A DNA stretch of 64,000 nt, from the NCBI RefSeq assembly GCF_001651805.1, contig NZ_CP015839.1, forward strand, positions 4,960,001 to 5,024,000, written 5' to 3'. The notes under the pieces were generated by a model. That model was not told where the DNA came from. It searched no databases and was given only the letters and a program-made list of their open reading frames with translations. This stretch comes from Marinobacterium aestuarii. GTDB lineage: Bacteria > Pseudomonadota > Gammaproteobacteria > Pseudomonadales > Balneatricaceae. Position 1 is the first letter of the stretch; every line of letters starts with the position of its first letter. The position numbers were made by a program, and so were the translations under genes. Positions 8,534 through 18,990 of the stretch are shown here, one piece after another.

Positions 8534-10453
8534 ATGATTCAGATATCCCAGCTTAACCTGCAGCGCGGCATCCAGCGTCTGCTGCATCAGGCCAACCTGA
8601 CCATCCATCATGGATGGAAAACCGGCATCATCGGCGCCAATGGCGTCGGCAAATCAAGCCTGTTCAAACTGATCCTGGGCGAGCTGCAGCCGGATTCCGG
8701 CGACCTGCAGATCGCCGGCAACCTGACCATCTCACACATGGCGCAGGAGGTCACGTCGGTTGAACGCCTGGTACTCGACTATGTACTGGATGGTGATGCC
8801 CAGCTACGCCAGGTGGAGCGGGAGATAGCCGCGGCCGAAGCCGACCAGCAGCACCATCACCTGGGTGAACTCCACGCCAGGCTGGACAGCATTGACGGCT
8901 ACAGCGCCGAAGCCCGCGCACACCTGTTGCTGAACGGCCTGGGCTTTATGCCCGGTGACGCCAGCCGCCCGGTGGGAGATCTGTCCGGTGGCTGGCGTAT
9001 TCGTCTCAACCTGGCCCAGGCGCTGATGTGCCGCTCCGATATACTGCTGCTCGATGAGCCCACCAACCACCTGGATCTGGATGCGACCCTCTGGCTGGAA
9101 CAGTGGCTGCGCCAGTACCCTGGCACTCTGCTGCTGGTATCCCACGACCGCGACTTTATCGACAATGTGGTCAGCCATATAGTGCATATGCACCACGAGC
9201 AGCTGGATCTGTACAAGGGCAACTACAGCGCCTTTGAGCGCATGCGTGCCGAACGTCTGTCACAGCAGGACGCCCAGTTCCAGAAGCAGCAGCAGCGCGT
9301 ATCCGAAATAGAAAGCTTTGTCCGCCGCTTCCGCGCCAAGGCGACCAAGGCCAAGCAGGCCCAGAGTCGCCTGAAAGAGCTCGAGCGCATGGAGCTGATC
9401 GCACCGGCCCACGTGGACAGCCCGTTCAGTTTCCGCTTTACCCCGGCAGACAAAGTGTCCAATCCGCTGCTGACACTGCACAAGGCCGACTGCGGCTACG
9501 CCGGCAAACCGATCATGCAACAGCTTAATCTGTCCCTGGCGCCCGGCGCGCGCATTGGCCTGCTGGGCCCCAACGGTGCCGGCAAATCGACCCTGATCAA
9601 GACCCTGGTGGGCGACCTGCCCCTGCTCAGTGGCGAGCAGCGTGGCGGTGAACACCTCAAGGTCGGCTACTTTGCCCAGCATCAGCTGGAAGCACTGGAC
9701 CTGGAAGCGTCGCCGCTACTGCATATCAAACGCCTCTCGCCTAAATCGAGCGAACAGCAGGTGCGTGATTTTCTTGGCAGCTTTGGTTTTTTCGGCGACG
9801 ACGCCATGGAACCAGTCAAGCGTTTCTCCGGTGGCGAAAAGGCCCGCGTAGCACTGGCGCTGATCGCCTGGGAAAGACCCAACCTGCTGCTGATGGACGA
9901 GCCCACCAACCATCTGGATCTGGAGGTTCGCCACGCCCTTACCCTGGCGCTGCAAACGTTCGAAGGCGCGCTGATTCTGGTGTCCCATGACAGGCACCTG
10001 CTGCGCAACACCGTGGATGAGTTCTGGCTGGTGGCTGACGGTAAGGCTCAGCCGTTCGATGGCGACCTTGATGACTACCACAGCTGGCTGGGCGATCGTC
10101 GCCGTCAGGCGCCGGCCGAGGTTGAGAAAACGGATCTCAGCCGCGGCAACAGCGCCGCCGATCGCAAGGAACAAAAACGGCTGGAGGCACAGAACCGGGC
10201 CAAACTGAGACCCCTGCGCCAGCACATCGATAAGCTGGAACAGCAGCTCGAGCAGTGCGGCTCGCAACTGAACGAGGTCGAGACCCAGCTGGGTGACAGC
10301 GAGATCTATCAGGATGCCAACAGGGAAAAACTCAAAATCCTGCTGGGCCAGCAGGCCGACCTGACCCGCAAGTCACAGCAGATTGAAGCCAGCTGGCTGG
10401 AGCAGCAGGAAGCCCTTGAGGCGCTGGAGCAGAGCCTGGACGCGAGCGACTAG
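8534..10453 (+). CDS. ABC-F family ATPase (YheS/Uup type)
   Basis: The product is 639 residues from the ATG at 8534 (MIQISQLNLQRG), chosen because family homology begins there; an in-frame start at 8516 adds six non-homologous residues. Two ABC domains without membrane segments are present. The first has Walker A GANGVGKSS, signature LSGGWRIRL and Walker B LLLDEPTNHLD; the second has GPNGAGKST, FSGGEKARV and LLMDEPTNHLD. A charged linker joins them and a coiled-coil C-terminal tail (about 540-639) follows. ABC-F proteins act on ribosomes rather than as transporters; the closest subgroup by layout is YheS. Confidence 0.93.
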   Translation: MIQISQLNLQRGIQRLLHQANLTIHHGWKTGIIGANGVGKSSLFKLILGELQPDSGDLQIAGNLTISHMAQEVTSVERLVLDYVLDGDAQLRQVEREIAAAEADQQHHHLGELHARLDSIDGYSAEARAHLLLNGLGFMPGDASRPVGDLSGGWRIRLNLAQALMCRSDILLLDEPTNHLDLDATLWLEQWLRQYPGTLLLVSHDRDFIDNVVSHIVHMHHEQLDLYKGNYSAFERMRAERLSQQDAQFQKQQQRVSEIESFVRRFRAKATKAKQAQSRLKELERMELIAPAHVDSPFSFRFTPADKVSNPLLTLHKADCGYAGKPIMQQLNLSLAPGARIGLLGPNGAGKSTLIKTLVGDLPLLSGEQRGGEHLKVGYFAQHQLEALDLEASPLLHIKRLSPKSSEQQVRDFLGSFGFFGDDAMEPVKRFSGGEKARVALALIAWERPNLLLMDEPTNHLDLEVRHALTLALQTFEGALILVSHDRHLLRNTVDEFWLVADGKAQPFDGDLDDYHSWLGDRRRQAPAEVEKTDLSRGNSAADRKEQKRLEAQNRAKLRPLRQHIDKLEQQLEQCGSQLNEVETQLGDSEIYQDANREKLKILLGQQADLTRKSQQIEASWLEQQEALEALEQSLDASD

Positions 10454-10505
10454 CAACCTTTCGGGCTTTGGCCGGCCGTAGCGAGGGAAAGGCCGACAGG
10501 CTGCC

Positions 10506-11879
10506 CTAACTCGCGCGCTGGCCGCCAAATACCTGGGTCACTTCCCCCAGCGCATCCCGTGACGCCAGTACATCCTCCATGGCTTCGCTGATCACGCCAC
10601 GGCTCAAGCCCAGGGACTCAGTCAGCCCCGCCGGGATATTCTCGATGGGGCCATCGCTCAGGCCCTGCTCGCGCAACAGACGGTTACTCAGATGCACCAG
10701 GCGGGCATAGCCAGAGTGCTCGCCGTCATAATCGACCTCATTCTGACGCCGCACCGCCACGCACACCTCCGCCGGCACTGACCAGCTTTCGAGCAACCAG
10801 CTGCCCACCTGCTCGCGTGTGACGTTCAACACCTGCTTCTCGATATATTCAGTCCCCATATGCGGATTGGCCTCGATATAGCGTGACAGCAGCGAGAAAT
10901 GCGGCGGAAAAAGGTGCGCCAAGACCAGATAACCAAAGTTGTGCAGCAGCCCGGCCAGATAGGCCAGCCCGGGTCGCAACCTTTCAGCCATCGGCATCTT
11001 GCGACATAGCCGTTCGGCCAGGGTCGCCGTATAAACCGCCTGCTGCCAGTAATCGGTCGCGCCCCGCGGTGTGTCGTTTGGCATCTGCAGCGTTTTGCCC
11101 AGCGCCACACCCAGTGCCAGATTGATCACCAGATCAAACCCCAGCACGCGGATAATGGCGTCTTCCAGCGAGTGCACCTTGCCAGGCACTGCATAATAGG
11201 ACGAAGACGCCCAGCTCATGACCTGGGCCGACAGGCTCGGATCCAGCCGCACCACCGGCACCAGCGTATCCACGCCGGCTTCGGGATCGCAGCGCATCAT
11301 CAGAATTTTTTGTGTTGTGGGCGAAAATGACGGCAAACCGAGGGTATCTTCAAGCCGCTGACGAATACGCAGCGCGGTGAATTTTTCCACCGCCCGGATG
11401 ATCACGGCGCGATCGTCACCACCGGGCTGTCTGGCATCTATATCGGCACGGGTAAGCGCCAGCGGATACGCCTCTATATGACCCTCGCTCAACCAGGCAC
11501 CGGGCACACTGAAACTACGGTCGCTATGGGGCTCGTAGGCTTTAAGCTCAACGCGGGACTGCAGTGACAGATCTATGTAGAGCGGCAGGGAAAACAGTTT
11601 GCGCAGACCCGCCTCCTGGTTCAGCCCGGGCTGGCTGAAAAAGCGCAGCGCGTCCTCGCTGCGGGCCGGCTGCAGCTGCCGGCCAGAGCCCTTCCAGATG
11701 GCCTCCAGGTTCAGCAAACCTTCCCAGGGCAGCAGCACCAGCACTTTGCCATCACCATCATGCATCAGCAGAAGACGGGCTACACCCTCGTACTGGGCGT
11801 CACCTTCCAGGGAACGTACACCAATTGCCAAATCGTATTCTCCCTTCGATTGTTCGGTCAACATCCAGTTAGCTGACAC
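10506..11879 (-). CDS. HDOD domain signalling protein
   Basis: A 457-residue cytoplasmic protein. The HDOD domain covers about residues 185-390: LPSFSPTTQKILMMRCDPEA, then VVRLDPSLSAQVMSWASSSY and the degenerate HD-like GLLHNFGYLVLAHLFP. Residues 1-175 form a separate domain that I cannot name with certainty; similar architectures in pseudomonads carry a YbaK-like deacylase domain there. HDOD proteins are usually non-enzymatic adaptors in signalling and motility. It is convergent with the ABC-F gene and lies downstream of spoT on the same strand, about 60 bp away. Confidence 0.8.
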   Translation of the reverse strand: MSANWMLTEQSKGEYDLAIGVRSLEGDAQYEGVARLLLMHDGDGKVLVLLPWEGLLNLEAIWKGSGRQLQPARSEDALRFFSQPGLNQEAGLRKLFSLPLYIDLSLQSRVELKAYEPHSDRSFSVPGAWLSEGHIEAYPLALTRADIDARQPGGDDRAVIIRAVEKFTALRIRQRLEDTLGLPSFSPTTQKILMMRCDPEAGVDTLVPVVRLDPSLSAQVMSWASSSYYAVPGKVHSLEDAIIRVLGFDLVINLALGVALGKTLQMPNDTPRGATDYWQQAVYTATLAERLCRKMPMAERLRPGLAYLAGLLHNFGYLVLAHLFPPHFSLLSRYIEANPHMGTEYIEKQVLNVTREQVGSWLLESWSVPAEVCVAVRRQNEVDYDGEHSGYARLVHLSNRLLREQGLSDGPIENIPAGLTESLGLSRGVISEAMEDVLASRDALGEVTQVFGGQRAS

Positions 11880-11937
11880 TCCGGCATATTGCTACCAGGC
11901 CTTATAGGGCGCTGGCCTGAACAGCCATCAACGTCGC

Positions 11938-14061
11938 CTATTGACGCTGGATATGATTCACAGCCTTGATGACACGCAGCTTTTTCATCACCGAAGCCAG
12001 ATGCACCCGGTTCTGCACCGAGATATCCAGCAGTACCTGACTCAGCTGACCATCCTTCTCGCCGCTGTCGATCTTAATGATATTAGCACCGGCTGTCGCC
12101 ACGGTGGTCGCGAGGCTGGCGATAATGCCGCGCTGGGACATGACCTCGAGCCTGAGGCTGACGCGGAATTCGTCATCGATGCTCTTGGACCACTCTAGGT
12201 AAATGCATTTCTCCGGATCATCGCGCAGATGGCCGATATTGCGGCAGTCCGTGCGATGGATCACCAGGCCGCGGCCGGTGCTGATATGGGCAATGATGGT
12301 GTCGCCGGGAATCGGATGGCAGCACTTGGCATAATTCAGCACCATGCCTTCGGTACCCTGAATCGCCAGCGGCTTGTTGCCACGGCGCACCAGGGCAAGT
12401 TCGTCTTCCTCGACCGGGGTTTCGGGTTTCAGGCGTCGCGCCACCACATAGGCCATGCGGTTGCCCATGCCAATATCTTCCAGCAGATCATCCAGTACGC
12501 GCAGTTCCGCATCCTTGAGCAGGGCCGCCAGGCGACCACGTTCCACCTCGTCCAGGCTGATGCCATAGTTGCCCAGAAACTGATTCAGCAGCCGCCGTCC
12601 CAGTTCCACCGACTCGTGACGCTGCTGATTCTTGAGGAAGTGACGAATGCTGGCGCGCGCCTTGCCCGTAACGACAAAGTTCAGCCAGGCCATGTTGGGC
12701 TGAGCGCTGGGGGTGGTGATGATTTCAACCGTGGCACCACTGAACAGTGGCTCGGACAGCGGCGCCAGGCGCCGGTTAATACGACAGGACACGCAGGAGT
12801 TGCCGATGTCGGTATGCACGGCGTAGGCAAAGTCCACCGGCGTGGCACCGCGGGGCAGCTCGAGAATCCGCCCCTGGGGCGTGAACACATAGACCTCGTC
12901 AGGGAACAGGTCCTTTTTAACGTGCTCGATAAATTCCATCGAGTCGCCGGCGTTGCGCTGCATTTCCAGCAGCCCCTGCACCCACTTGCGAGCCCGGTTG
13001 TAGGAGCCCACGGCGCTATCGGAACCGCCGTAGGCCTTGTAATGACTGTGTTCGGCGATGCCCTGGCTGGCGACGGCATCCATTTCGCGGGTACGGATCT
13101 GCATTTCGAGGGCGATATCGCGGGTGCCGAACAGGTCGGTATGCAACGACTGGTAACCGTTGGCCTTGGGGATGGCGATATAGTCCTTGAAACGGCCCGG
13201 CACCGGCTTGTAGAGATTATGCACGGCGCCCAGAATGCGGTAGCAGTCGTCCACCTTTTCGGTGACGATGCGAAACGCAAACATGTCCATGATTTCGGAG
13301 AAGGATTTACGCTGCTGGCGCATCTTGCGATAGACGCTGTAAAGGTGTTTTTCCCGCCCGGTGACCACAGCCTTGAGGCCTTCCTCATCCAGCCGGCGCT
13401 GCACTGTCTGCTGAATTTCGGTAATGATGTCACGACGCTGCCCGCGCGCTTTCACCACCGCGCGACGGATATAACGGGCGCGCATCGGGTAATAGGACTG
13501 GAACGCCAGATCCTCCAGCTCAACCTGCAGGTCGCGCATGCCCAGACGGGCGGCAATGGGGGCGTAGATATCGAGGGTTTCGCGGGCGATGCGCCGCTGC
13601 TTTACCGCAGGCATGGCACCGAGAGTGCGCATGTTGTGCAACCGATCAGCCAGTTTCACCAGGATAACCCGGATATCCTCGGCCATGGCCAGCACCATTT
13701 TCTGGAAGTTTTCCGCCTGGGCTTCCGCCTTGGTTTCAAACTCCAGATGGGTCAGCTTGGAGACGCCGTCGACGATATCGGCCACCGCACTGCCGAACTG
13801 CGACTCAATGGAGTCATAGTTGATCTCGGTGTCTTCGATAACGTCGTGCAGCATGGCCGCCATCAGGCTCTGATGGTCCATGTGCATGCCGGCCAGAATG
13901 CCGGCCGCCGCCAGGGGGTGGGTTACATAGGGCTCGCCGCTCTTGCGCCGCTGCCCGTCGTGCGCCTGCTCGGCAAAATAGTAGGCGCGCCGCACTTTGC
14001 GGATCTGTTCCTGCTCGAGATATTCGGTCAGTCGCTGACAAAGTGCGTCTATGGTTGGCAT
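11938..14061 (-). CDS. spoT: Bifunctional (p)ppGpp synthetase/hydrolase
   Basis: The product is 707 residues, the normal length for SpoT. The HD hydrolase domain is intact with MLHDVIEDTEINYDSIE near residue 70-90. The synthetase domain contains FRIVTEKVDDCYRILG and IAIPKANGYQSLHTDLFG. A TGS domain (VYVFTPQGRILELPRGATPV) and a C-terminal ACT domain (RVSLRLEVMSQRGIIASLAT) follow. It makes and degrades the stringent-response alarmone. It lies downstream of rpoZ and gmk on the same strand, the usual gammaproteobacterial operon. Confidence 0.97.
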   Translation of the reverse strand: MPTIDALCQRLTEYLEQEQIRKVRRAYYFAEQAHDGQRRKSGEPYVTHPLAAAGILAGMHMDHQSLMAAMLHDVIEDTEINYDSIESQFGSAVADIVDGVSKLTHLEFETKAEAQAENFQKMVLAMAEDIRVILVKLADRLHNMRTLGAMPAVKQRRIARETLDIYAPIAARLGMRDLQVELEDLAFQSYYPMRARYIRRAVVKARGQRRDIITEIQQTVQRRLDEEGLKAVVTGREKHLYSVYRKMRQQRKSFSEIMDMFAFRIVTEKVDDCYRILGAVHNLYKPVPGRFKDYIAIPKANGYQSLHTDLFGTRDIALEMQIRTREMDAVASQGIAEHSHYKAYGGSDSAVGSYNRARKWVQGLLEMQRNAGDSMEFIEHVKKDLFPDEVYVFTPQGRILELPRGATPVDFAYAVHTDIGNSCVSCRINRRLAPLSEPLFSGATVEIITTPSAQPNMAWLNFVVTGKARASIRHFLKNQQRHESVELGRRLLNQFLGNYGISLDEVERGRLAALLKDAELRVLDDLLEDIGMGNRMAYVVARRLKPETPVEEDELALVRRGNKPLAIQGTEGMVLNYAKCCHPIPGDTIIAHISTGRGLVIHRTDCRNIGHLRDDPEKCIYLEWSKSIDDEFRVSLRLEVMSQRGIIASLATTVATAGANIIKIDSGEKDGQLSQVLLDISVQNRVHLASVMKKLRVIKAVNHIQRQ

Positions 14062-14147
14062 CGAGACTCCGGCAATACAGGGCTAGCGTCGGCTATACCC
14101 TCGAGTTTTACCTGAAATGATGCCGTATCGCGAAGCTTTCTGGAAGA

Positions 14148-14360
14148 TCAGTCTTCTTCCTGGTCATCCAGTACGCGCTTGTCGGTAAAACCTTCAGCGA
14201 TTTCACGCAGGGCAACGACGGTAACCTTGTCGTTTTCCCAGTCAACCTTGGCTTCTTTGCCACCGGTGGCCAGCTGACGCGCACGTTTTGCTGCAACCAT
14301 AACGAGTTCGAAACGGTTATCAACGTTTTCCAGGCAATCTTCAACTGTTACTCGTGCCAT
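14148..14360 (-). CDS. rpoZ: RNA polymerase omega subunit
   Basis: A 70-residue protein starting [20 protein letters not shown], the invariant beginning of the omega subunit, with the conserved middle RARQLATGG and [11 protein letters not shown] chose the ATG at 14360, ten codons inside the longest frame, because homology starts there and a GAGG lies just upstream. Omega helps fold and hold the beta-prime subunit and contributes to a ppGpp-binding site, which fits its position between gmk and spoT. Confidence 0.97.
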   Translation of the reverse strand: MARVTVEDCLENVDNRFELVMVAAKRARQLATGGKEAKVDWENDKVTVVALREIAEGFTDKRVLDDQEED

Positions 14361-14422
14361 CTTGAACCTCGAAAAGGTAGTAATCTGCAAACAAAAAGAC
14401 GGGGCAGTCTACGCGAGTACGG

Positions 14423-15043
<621 letters not shown>

Positions 15044-15113
15044 TTAGCCGCTCCGGGTAAACATATGGCTGACAGGCGCACATGATAAACCAATCCGCGC
15101 CCGGCGCCGAACC

Positions 15114-17432
15114 CTAGACATCGGTCGCATCCAGCACCTGACGCAAAATGGCCGGCGCCGTTATGGCTTCTGCGGCCTCAAAGCCGTGTTGCAACTGCGC
15201 CAGCGGCACATCGATCTCGATTCCCTGGGTGATGGAGGCCTCCACCGCCGCCAGCTCGCGGCTCAGCTGCGCAAAGCCCAGATTCAAGGCAGCCCCGCGC
15301 GCACCATGGCACAGACGCTTTATTTCAGCCCGGTCGGCCTGGTCCAGCGCGACCTGCAGGCGGGAGCGGTAATCGGTCAAACTGGCACGAAAGTCAGCCA
15401 GCAAATCGAGACAATCATCGGTACCTATTGTGTCCGCCAGGGATCCGAGCAAAGCGGTGTCCAGCCGGCTAGCATCAAGCAGCCTGGCCATATCCTGCGC
15501 CCCCGGGAAGCCACCCGTTCCCGGCAACTCAACGACAGTGTCTGCGGACACAGGCTTGGCATGCACAGCAGGCTCGCTGCCATGCGGCAACGGCCGGGAC
15601 ATGCGATGCAGCATACTGGCCAGGCTCTGGCGTCGAACCGGCTTGGGCAGACAGGCATCCATGCCGGCATCGAGGCAGGCACGCTGATCCGCCTCCATGG
15701 CATTGGCGGTCATGCCAATAATGGGCACGGCCTTGTGCGGCCCAGCCAGGCGACGGATCGCCCTGGTGGCTTCGAGCCCGTCCATGTTCGGCATCTGCAC
15801 ATCCATCAGCACCATATCGAAATGGCTGCGGTTCAGACATTGCAGCGCCTGGACACCATCCTCGGCGAGCGTGCTGTGCTGCCCCAAAAAGGCCAGGATG
15901 CCCTGAGCCACCTGCTGATTGACCCGGTTATCTTCGACCACCAGCAACCGCATGGGGTGCGCTCTGAGCGCTGCAACAATGGCGTCTTCATCGGCACCCT
16001 CGACCGTTATTTCACCGGGCTCACTGCGTTCCAGTTCAAGCCGAAACCAGAACCGGCTACCCTTGCCCGCCTGACTGTCAAAGCCGATGGTGCCCTGCAT
16101 CTGTTCGACAATGCGCTGGCAGATCGCCAGCCCCAGCCCGGTGCCGCCATAGCGCCTGGCTGTGCCGGCATCGCCCTGCACAAACATGGCAAAGAGCCGG
16201 GACTGCGCCTGCGGTGCTATGCCTATGCCGGTGTCTTCGACTTCGAACAGCAGACTCTGCCACCCCGGCCTCTCACCGGGCACCGGGCTGACCCGCAACC
16301 GCACATGGCCCCGTTCGGTGAATTTCACTGCATTGCCCAGCAGATTCAGCAACACCTGACGCAGACGCCCGGCATCGCCGCAGTAATGACCGCGTACGGC
16401 CGTCTCGACCTCAAGACTCAGGCGAACCTGCTTGCTGTCCAGCGACACGGCCAGCAGCTCAACGCTGCCGGCGAGCAATTCCTGCAGATCAAACTCGGTT
16501 TGCTCCAGCTCAAGCCGGCCCGCCTCCATCTTGGAGATATCCAGCACATCGTTGAGGATTTTCAGCAGGGCATCGGCGGACTCGCCGATGGTTCTCGCAT
16601 AGTGACGCTGCTGTGGCTGCAACGGCGTGTCGAGCAGCAGGCTGCTCATGCCAATCACGCCATTCATGGGGGTGCGAATCTCATGGCTCATGGTCGCCAG
16701 GAATTCCGATTTAGCCTGGTTTGCGGTCTCGGCCTCGGCGGCGCTGATTTTGAGTTTCTCACTGAGCTGCTCGGCCTGCTCGCGGGAGCGCTGTTCAAGT
16801 ATCATCTGTCGAAACAGCAGCGCGATAATGGCACCAATACCAAACAACAACAGGGCGCCCATACTGCCGAGGTAACCCAGCAACTCGAAAAACTCGTTAC
16901 GACTGGCGGTTTTCTGCTCGGCGCGCAGCTGCAGCACCTTGAAAATCAGCGCTTCTGCGCTGTCATTAATCTCGGTAGCCATGGCGATCAGCCCGGCGGT
17001 GGCAATAGGTTCCTGCTCACGCAATGACGGCAACACCACTTCCATGGCACTAATCGCGGTGCGAAAACCGGTTACCCGGCGTGCAAGCTCAGCCTCACGC
17101 CGGTACACCGCACCCAGTTCGCCCTGCTCCAGCAACCCGACGCGGCTGTAGAGAATCTCAAAGCGCACCTCCACCTCGTCCAGCAGCTCCTCGCCCTGAC
17201 GACTGGCATAGTTGTTAATGGCGTTTTTGAGTTTCAGGCTTTCGCGGTCAACCTGGTAGGCAGACCAGAGTGCTTCTTCGGTGGCAACCTCGAACAGCAC
17301 CTGCTGGCGATCCACCAGCGTTTTGAATAGCGCCAGCGAGGCCAGCAGACACACCAGCGAGACAACCAGCAGGAATAAAACGGAGCCACGCCTAGGCTTG
17401 GCCGAAGACCAAGCAGGTACTGGAAATCGCAA
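15114..17432 (-). CDS. Membrane hybrid sensor histidine kinase with receiver and Hpt domains
   Basis: The product is 772 residues. Two membrane helices at about 17-36 and 188-208 enclose a helical extracytoplasmic sensor domain. A coiled coil leads to the dimerisation domain with phospho-acceptor His250 in [20 protein letters not shown], then the HATPase domain ([38 protein letters not shown]). The receiver domain carries Asp544 in [12 protein letters not shown] and the Hpt domain His709 in [12 protein letters not shown], where the usual Lys of the Hpt motif is Arg. All phosphorelay residues are present, but no separate output regulator lies nearby. The gene follows the small periplasmic protein gene by 30 bp on the same strand. 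Confidence 0.93.
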   Translation of the reverse strand: MRFPVPAWSSAKPRRGSVLFLLVVSLVCLLASLALFKTLVDRQQVLFEVATEEALWSAYQVDRESLKLKNAINNYASRQGEELLDEVEVRFEILYSRVGLLEQGELGAVYRREAELARRVTGFRTAISAMEVVLPSLREQEPIATAGLIAMATEINDSAEALIFKVLQLRAEQKTASRNEFFELLGYLGSMGALLLFGIGAIIALLFRQMILEQRSREQAEQLSEKLKISAAEAETANQAKSEFLATMSHEIRTPMNGVIGMSSLLLDTPLQPQQRHYARTIGESADALLKILNDVLDISKMEAGRLELEQTEFDLQELLAGSVELLAVSLDSKQVRLSLEVETAVRGHYCGDAGRLRQVLLNLLGNAVKFTERGHVRLRVSPVPGERPGWQSLLFEVEDTGIGIAPQAQSRLFAMFVQGDAGTARRYGGTGLGLAICQRIVEQMQGTIGFDSQAGKGSRFWFRLELERSEPGEITVEGADEDAIVAALRAHPMRLLVVEDNRVNQQVAQGILAFLGQHSTLAEDGVQALQCLNRSHFDMVLMDVQMPNMDGLEATRAIRRLAGPHKAVPIIGMTANAMEADQRACLDAGMDACLPKPVRRQSLASMLHRMSRPLPHGSEPAVHAKPVSADTVVELPGTGGFPGAQDMARLLDASRLDTALLGSLADTIGTDDCLDLLADFRASLTDYRSRLQVALDQADRAEIKRLCHGARGAALNLGFAQLSRELAAVEASITQGIEIDVPLAQLQHGFEAAEAITAPAILRQVLDATDV

Positions 17433-17462
17433 TATTTATCCTCCGCCGCCCATCCGTAGCTA

Positions 17463-17969
17463 TTACTTTACACGGATGCTTTTAAGCTGCCAGACCGACC
17501 GGTTATGGATAACTTCTGTCTGCAGTGCGGGAAAATCCGCAAACGGATAGATAATGAATATCGGCCCCTTGTCACGAATCCGGATGTAGTCACCATCCAT
17601 TTTCAGCGCCAAGATTACATCATAGGTATAGAAATCGGCCAATGGCACTTCAGCACTGTAATCATTCAGTGCCGTCACGATCAGAGTTTCGCCTTTGGCA
17701 CCGACAAAATCGAGCACAAGACGCCCGAGCGGACCCTCAAAATCGATCGTGCCTTCAGTCCAGGGCGTACCGGTGCGCGTGCGGTGCAAGGATAGACCTT
17801 CAAGCATCTCGCGATCAAAGCGAGCAACGCCATTGCCATTGGTGTTGCTCAGGGCACCTTCCAGAGTAAGAATCACTGGGCCTGAAGGCTGCGGCAGTGT
17901 GTCCGCCATGGTCTGAAGACCGAAAAGCGACAGCAGGCAGGTCATTACGACAAAGCGCGTAAAGTACAT
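17463..17969 (-). CDS. Small secreted protein with molybdopterin-oxidoreductase-like fold, probable partner of the hybrid kinase
   Basis: The product is 168 residues. The N-terminus (MYFTRFVVMTCLLSLFGLQTMA) is a signal peptide. The mature part resembles a shortened oxidoreductase molybdopterin-binding domain: VILTLEGALS, then TPWTEGTIDFEGPLGRLVLD, ALNDYSAEVPLADF and IRDKGPIFIIYPF. The mature protein has no cysteine, so the Cys that ligates molybdenum in sulfite-oxidase-type enzymes is missing and catalysis is unlikely. It sits 30 bp upstream of the sensor kinase gene, so a periplasmic sensing role is inferred from context. Confidence 0.65.
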   Translation of the reverse strand: MYFTRFVVMTCLLSLFGLQTMADTLPQPSGPVILTLEGALSNTNGNGVARFDREMLEGLSLHRTRTGTPWTEGTIDFEGPLGRLVLDFVGAKGETLIVTALNDYSAEVPLADFYTYDVILALKMDGDYIRIRDKGPIFIIYPFADFPALQTEVIHNRSVWQLKSIRVK

Positions 17970-18198
17970 GATTGCGACCCAACATCCTTATAAAGTCCAC
18001 ACATTATCGGCAAAATCGGAAAACCTCGCAAATAAATCGTCGAACGGTTTCCGATCCTGATCTGGCCGCCAGGATGGCACCCCGACCGACACTGTATCCT
18101 TGCGCCTTCATCCACCCGTGTAAAGGCAAAGCTGCCAAAGCACCCCATTAACACCTACGCAGGAGCCGCCTGTTTCCTGCCCCCATTCGGAGATATTG

Positions 18199-18885
18199 AT
18201 GAACAACACCCGCCCGCTGCGGCTTCTGCTGATCAACCCCAATACCAATGCCGCACTGACTCGCCAGATGCAGCAACTGGCTGGCACCGCCATATCGGCC
18301 CAAACCCAATTGCACTGCATCAACCCGCCGGCAGGCCCCCATGCCATCGAGCGCCAGGCGGATCGCGATGCTGCCTCCGCTCAATTACTGGCTCTGGCGA
18401 ACAGCGGCGCCTGTCAGGGCTACGACGCCCTGATACTGGCTTGTTTCGATGACATCGCATTGCAGACATTGCGTGAATCGGTACGGGTACCCGTCATTGG
18501 CCTGTGCGAAGCAGCCCTATTCGCTGCACGCGCCTTGCCCGGGCCCTTTGCCATAATCACAACCGTGCATGCCGCCGTTCCAGGGATTCGAGCCATGCTG
18601 ACGCGCTACGGCGCTGCCGATCAGACCTGCAGCGTGCGCGCCGCCGGTATTGGCGTGGCACAGGCGGCAGGCACTGACACTCTGGTTGCAGAGAAAATAG
18701 CCGCCTGTGTCCGTGCCGCGATAGAGCAGGATGGCGCCAAAACCATTGTGCTGGGCTCAGGCGGCCTCACCGGCCGGGCAGCAGACCTGCAGCGCAGTTT
18801 CAATCTGCCGACAATAGATCCAGTACTCTGCGCCCTGGCGCTGGCCCAGAGCCTGGCCAGATTGCGGCTGGGCAGCGTGACCTGA
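18199..18885 (+). CDS. Asp/Glu/hydantoin racemase superfamily protein with one catalytic Cys replaced
   Basis: The product is 228 residues from the ATG at 18199, with GGAG six bases upstream; the TTG one codon earlier is a less likely start. The fold signature is clear: RLLLINPNTNAALTRQM at the N-terminus and VPVIGLCEAALFAA in the middle, as in hydantoin and allantoin racemases. The first catalytic Cys is present (Cys82 in LILACFDD). The second, usually in a LGCAGM-like motif, is Ser187 here (VLGSGGLTG). Two-base racemisation is therefore doubtful; a decarboxylase-like or altered activity is possible. The gene stands alone, convergent with the phytase-like gene. Confidence 0.8.
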   Translation: MNNTRPLRLLLINPNTNAALTRQMQQLAGTAISAQTQLHCINPPAGPHAIERQADRDAASAQLLALANSGACQGYDALILACFDDIALQTLRESVRVPVIGLCEAALFAARALPGPFAIITTVHAAVPGIRAMLTRYGAADQTCSVRAAGIGVAQAAGTDTLVAEKIAACVRAAIEQDGAKTIVLGSGGLTGRAADLQRSFNLPTIDPVLCALALAQSLARLRLGSVT

Positions 18886-18930
18886 CTGTTTGCCGACAAG
18901 CACTTACGCGCCCGGCACCGACTCATACGC

Positions 18931-18964
18931 AAAAAATCCGCAGCGCCCTGAGACACTGCGGATT
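18931..18964 (-). terminator. Intrinsic terminator of the phytase-like gene
   Basis: The arms AATCCGCAG (18935-18943) and CTGCGGATT (18956-18964) form a 9-bp stem. On the minus strand the hairpin is followed by a run of six T, just downstream of the gene ending at 18991. Confidence 0.8.
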
Positions 18965-18990
18965 CTGACTATTCGAAAAGTGCTTCCCGG

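Noticed and set aside
12229-14115. A 628-codon plus-strand open frame opposite spoT
   Set aside because: It is the antisense of a well-conserved spoT gene in GC-rich DNA; its translation has no domain and no good start site.
15186-17027. A 613-codon plus-strand open frame opposite the hybrid kinase
   Set aside because: Antisense shadow of a gene with all kinase motifs; no recognisable protein content.
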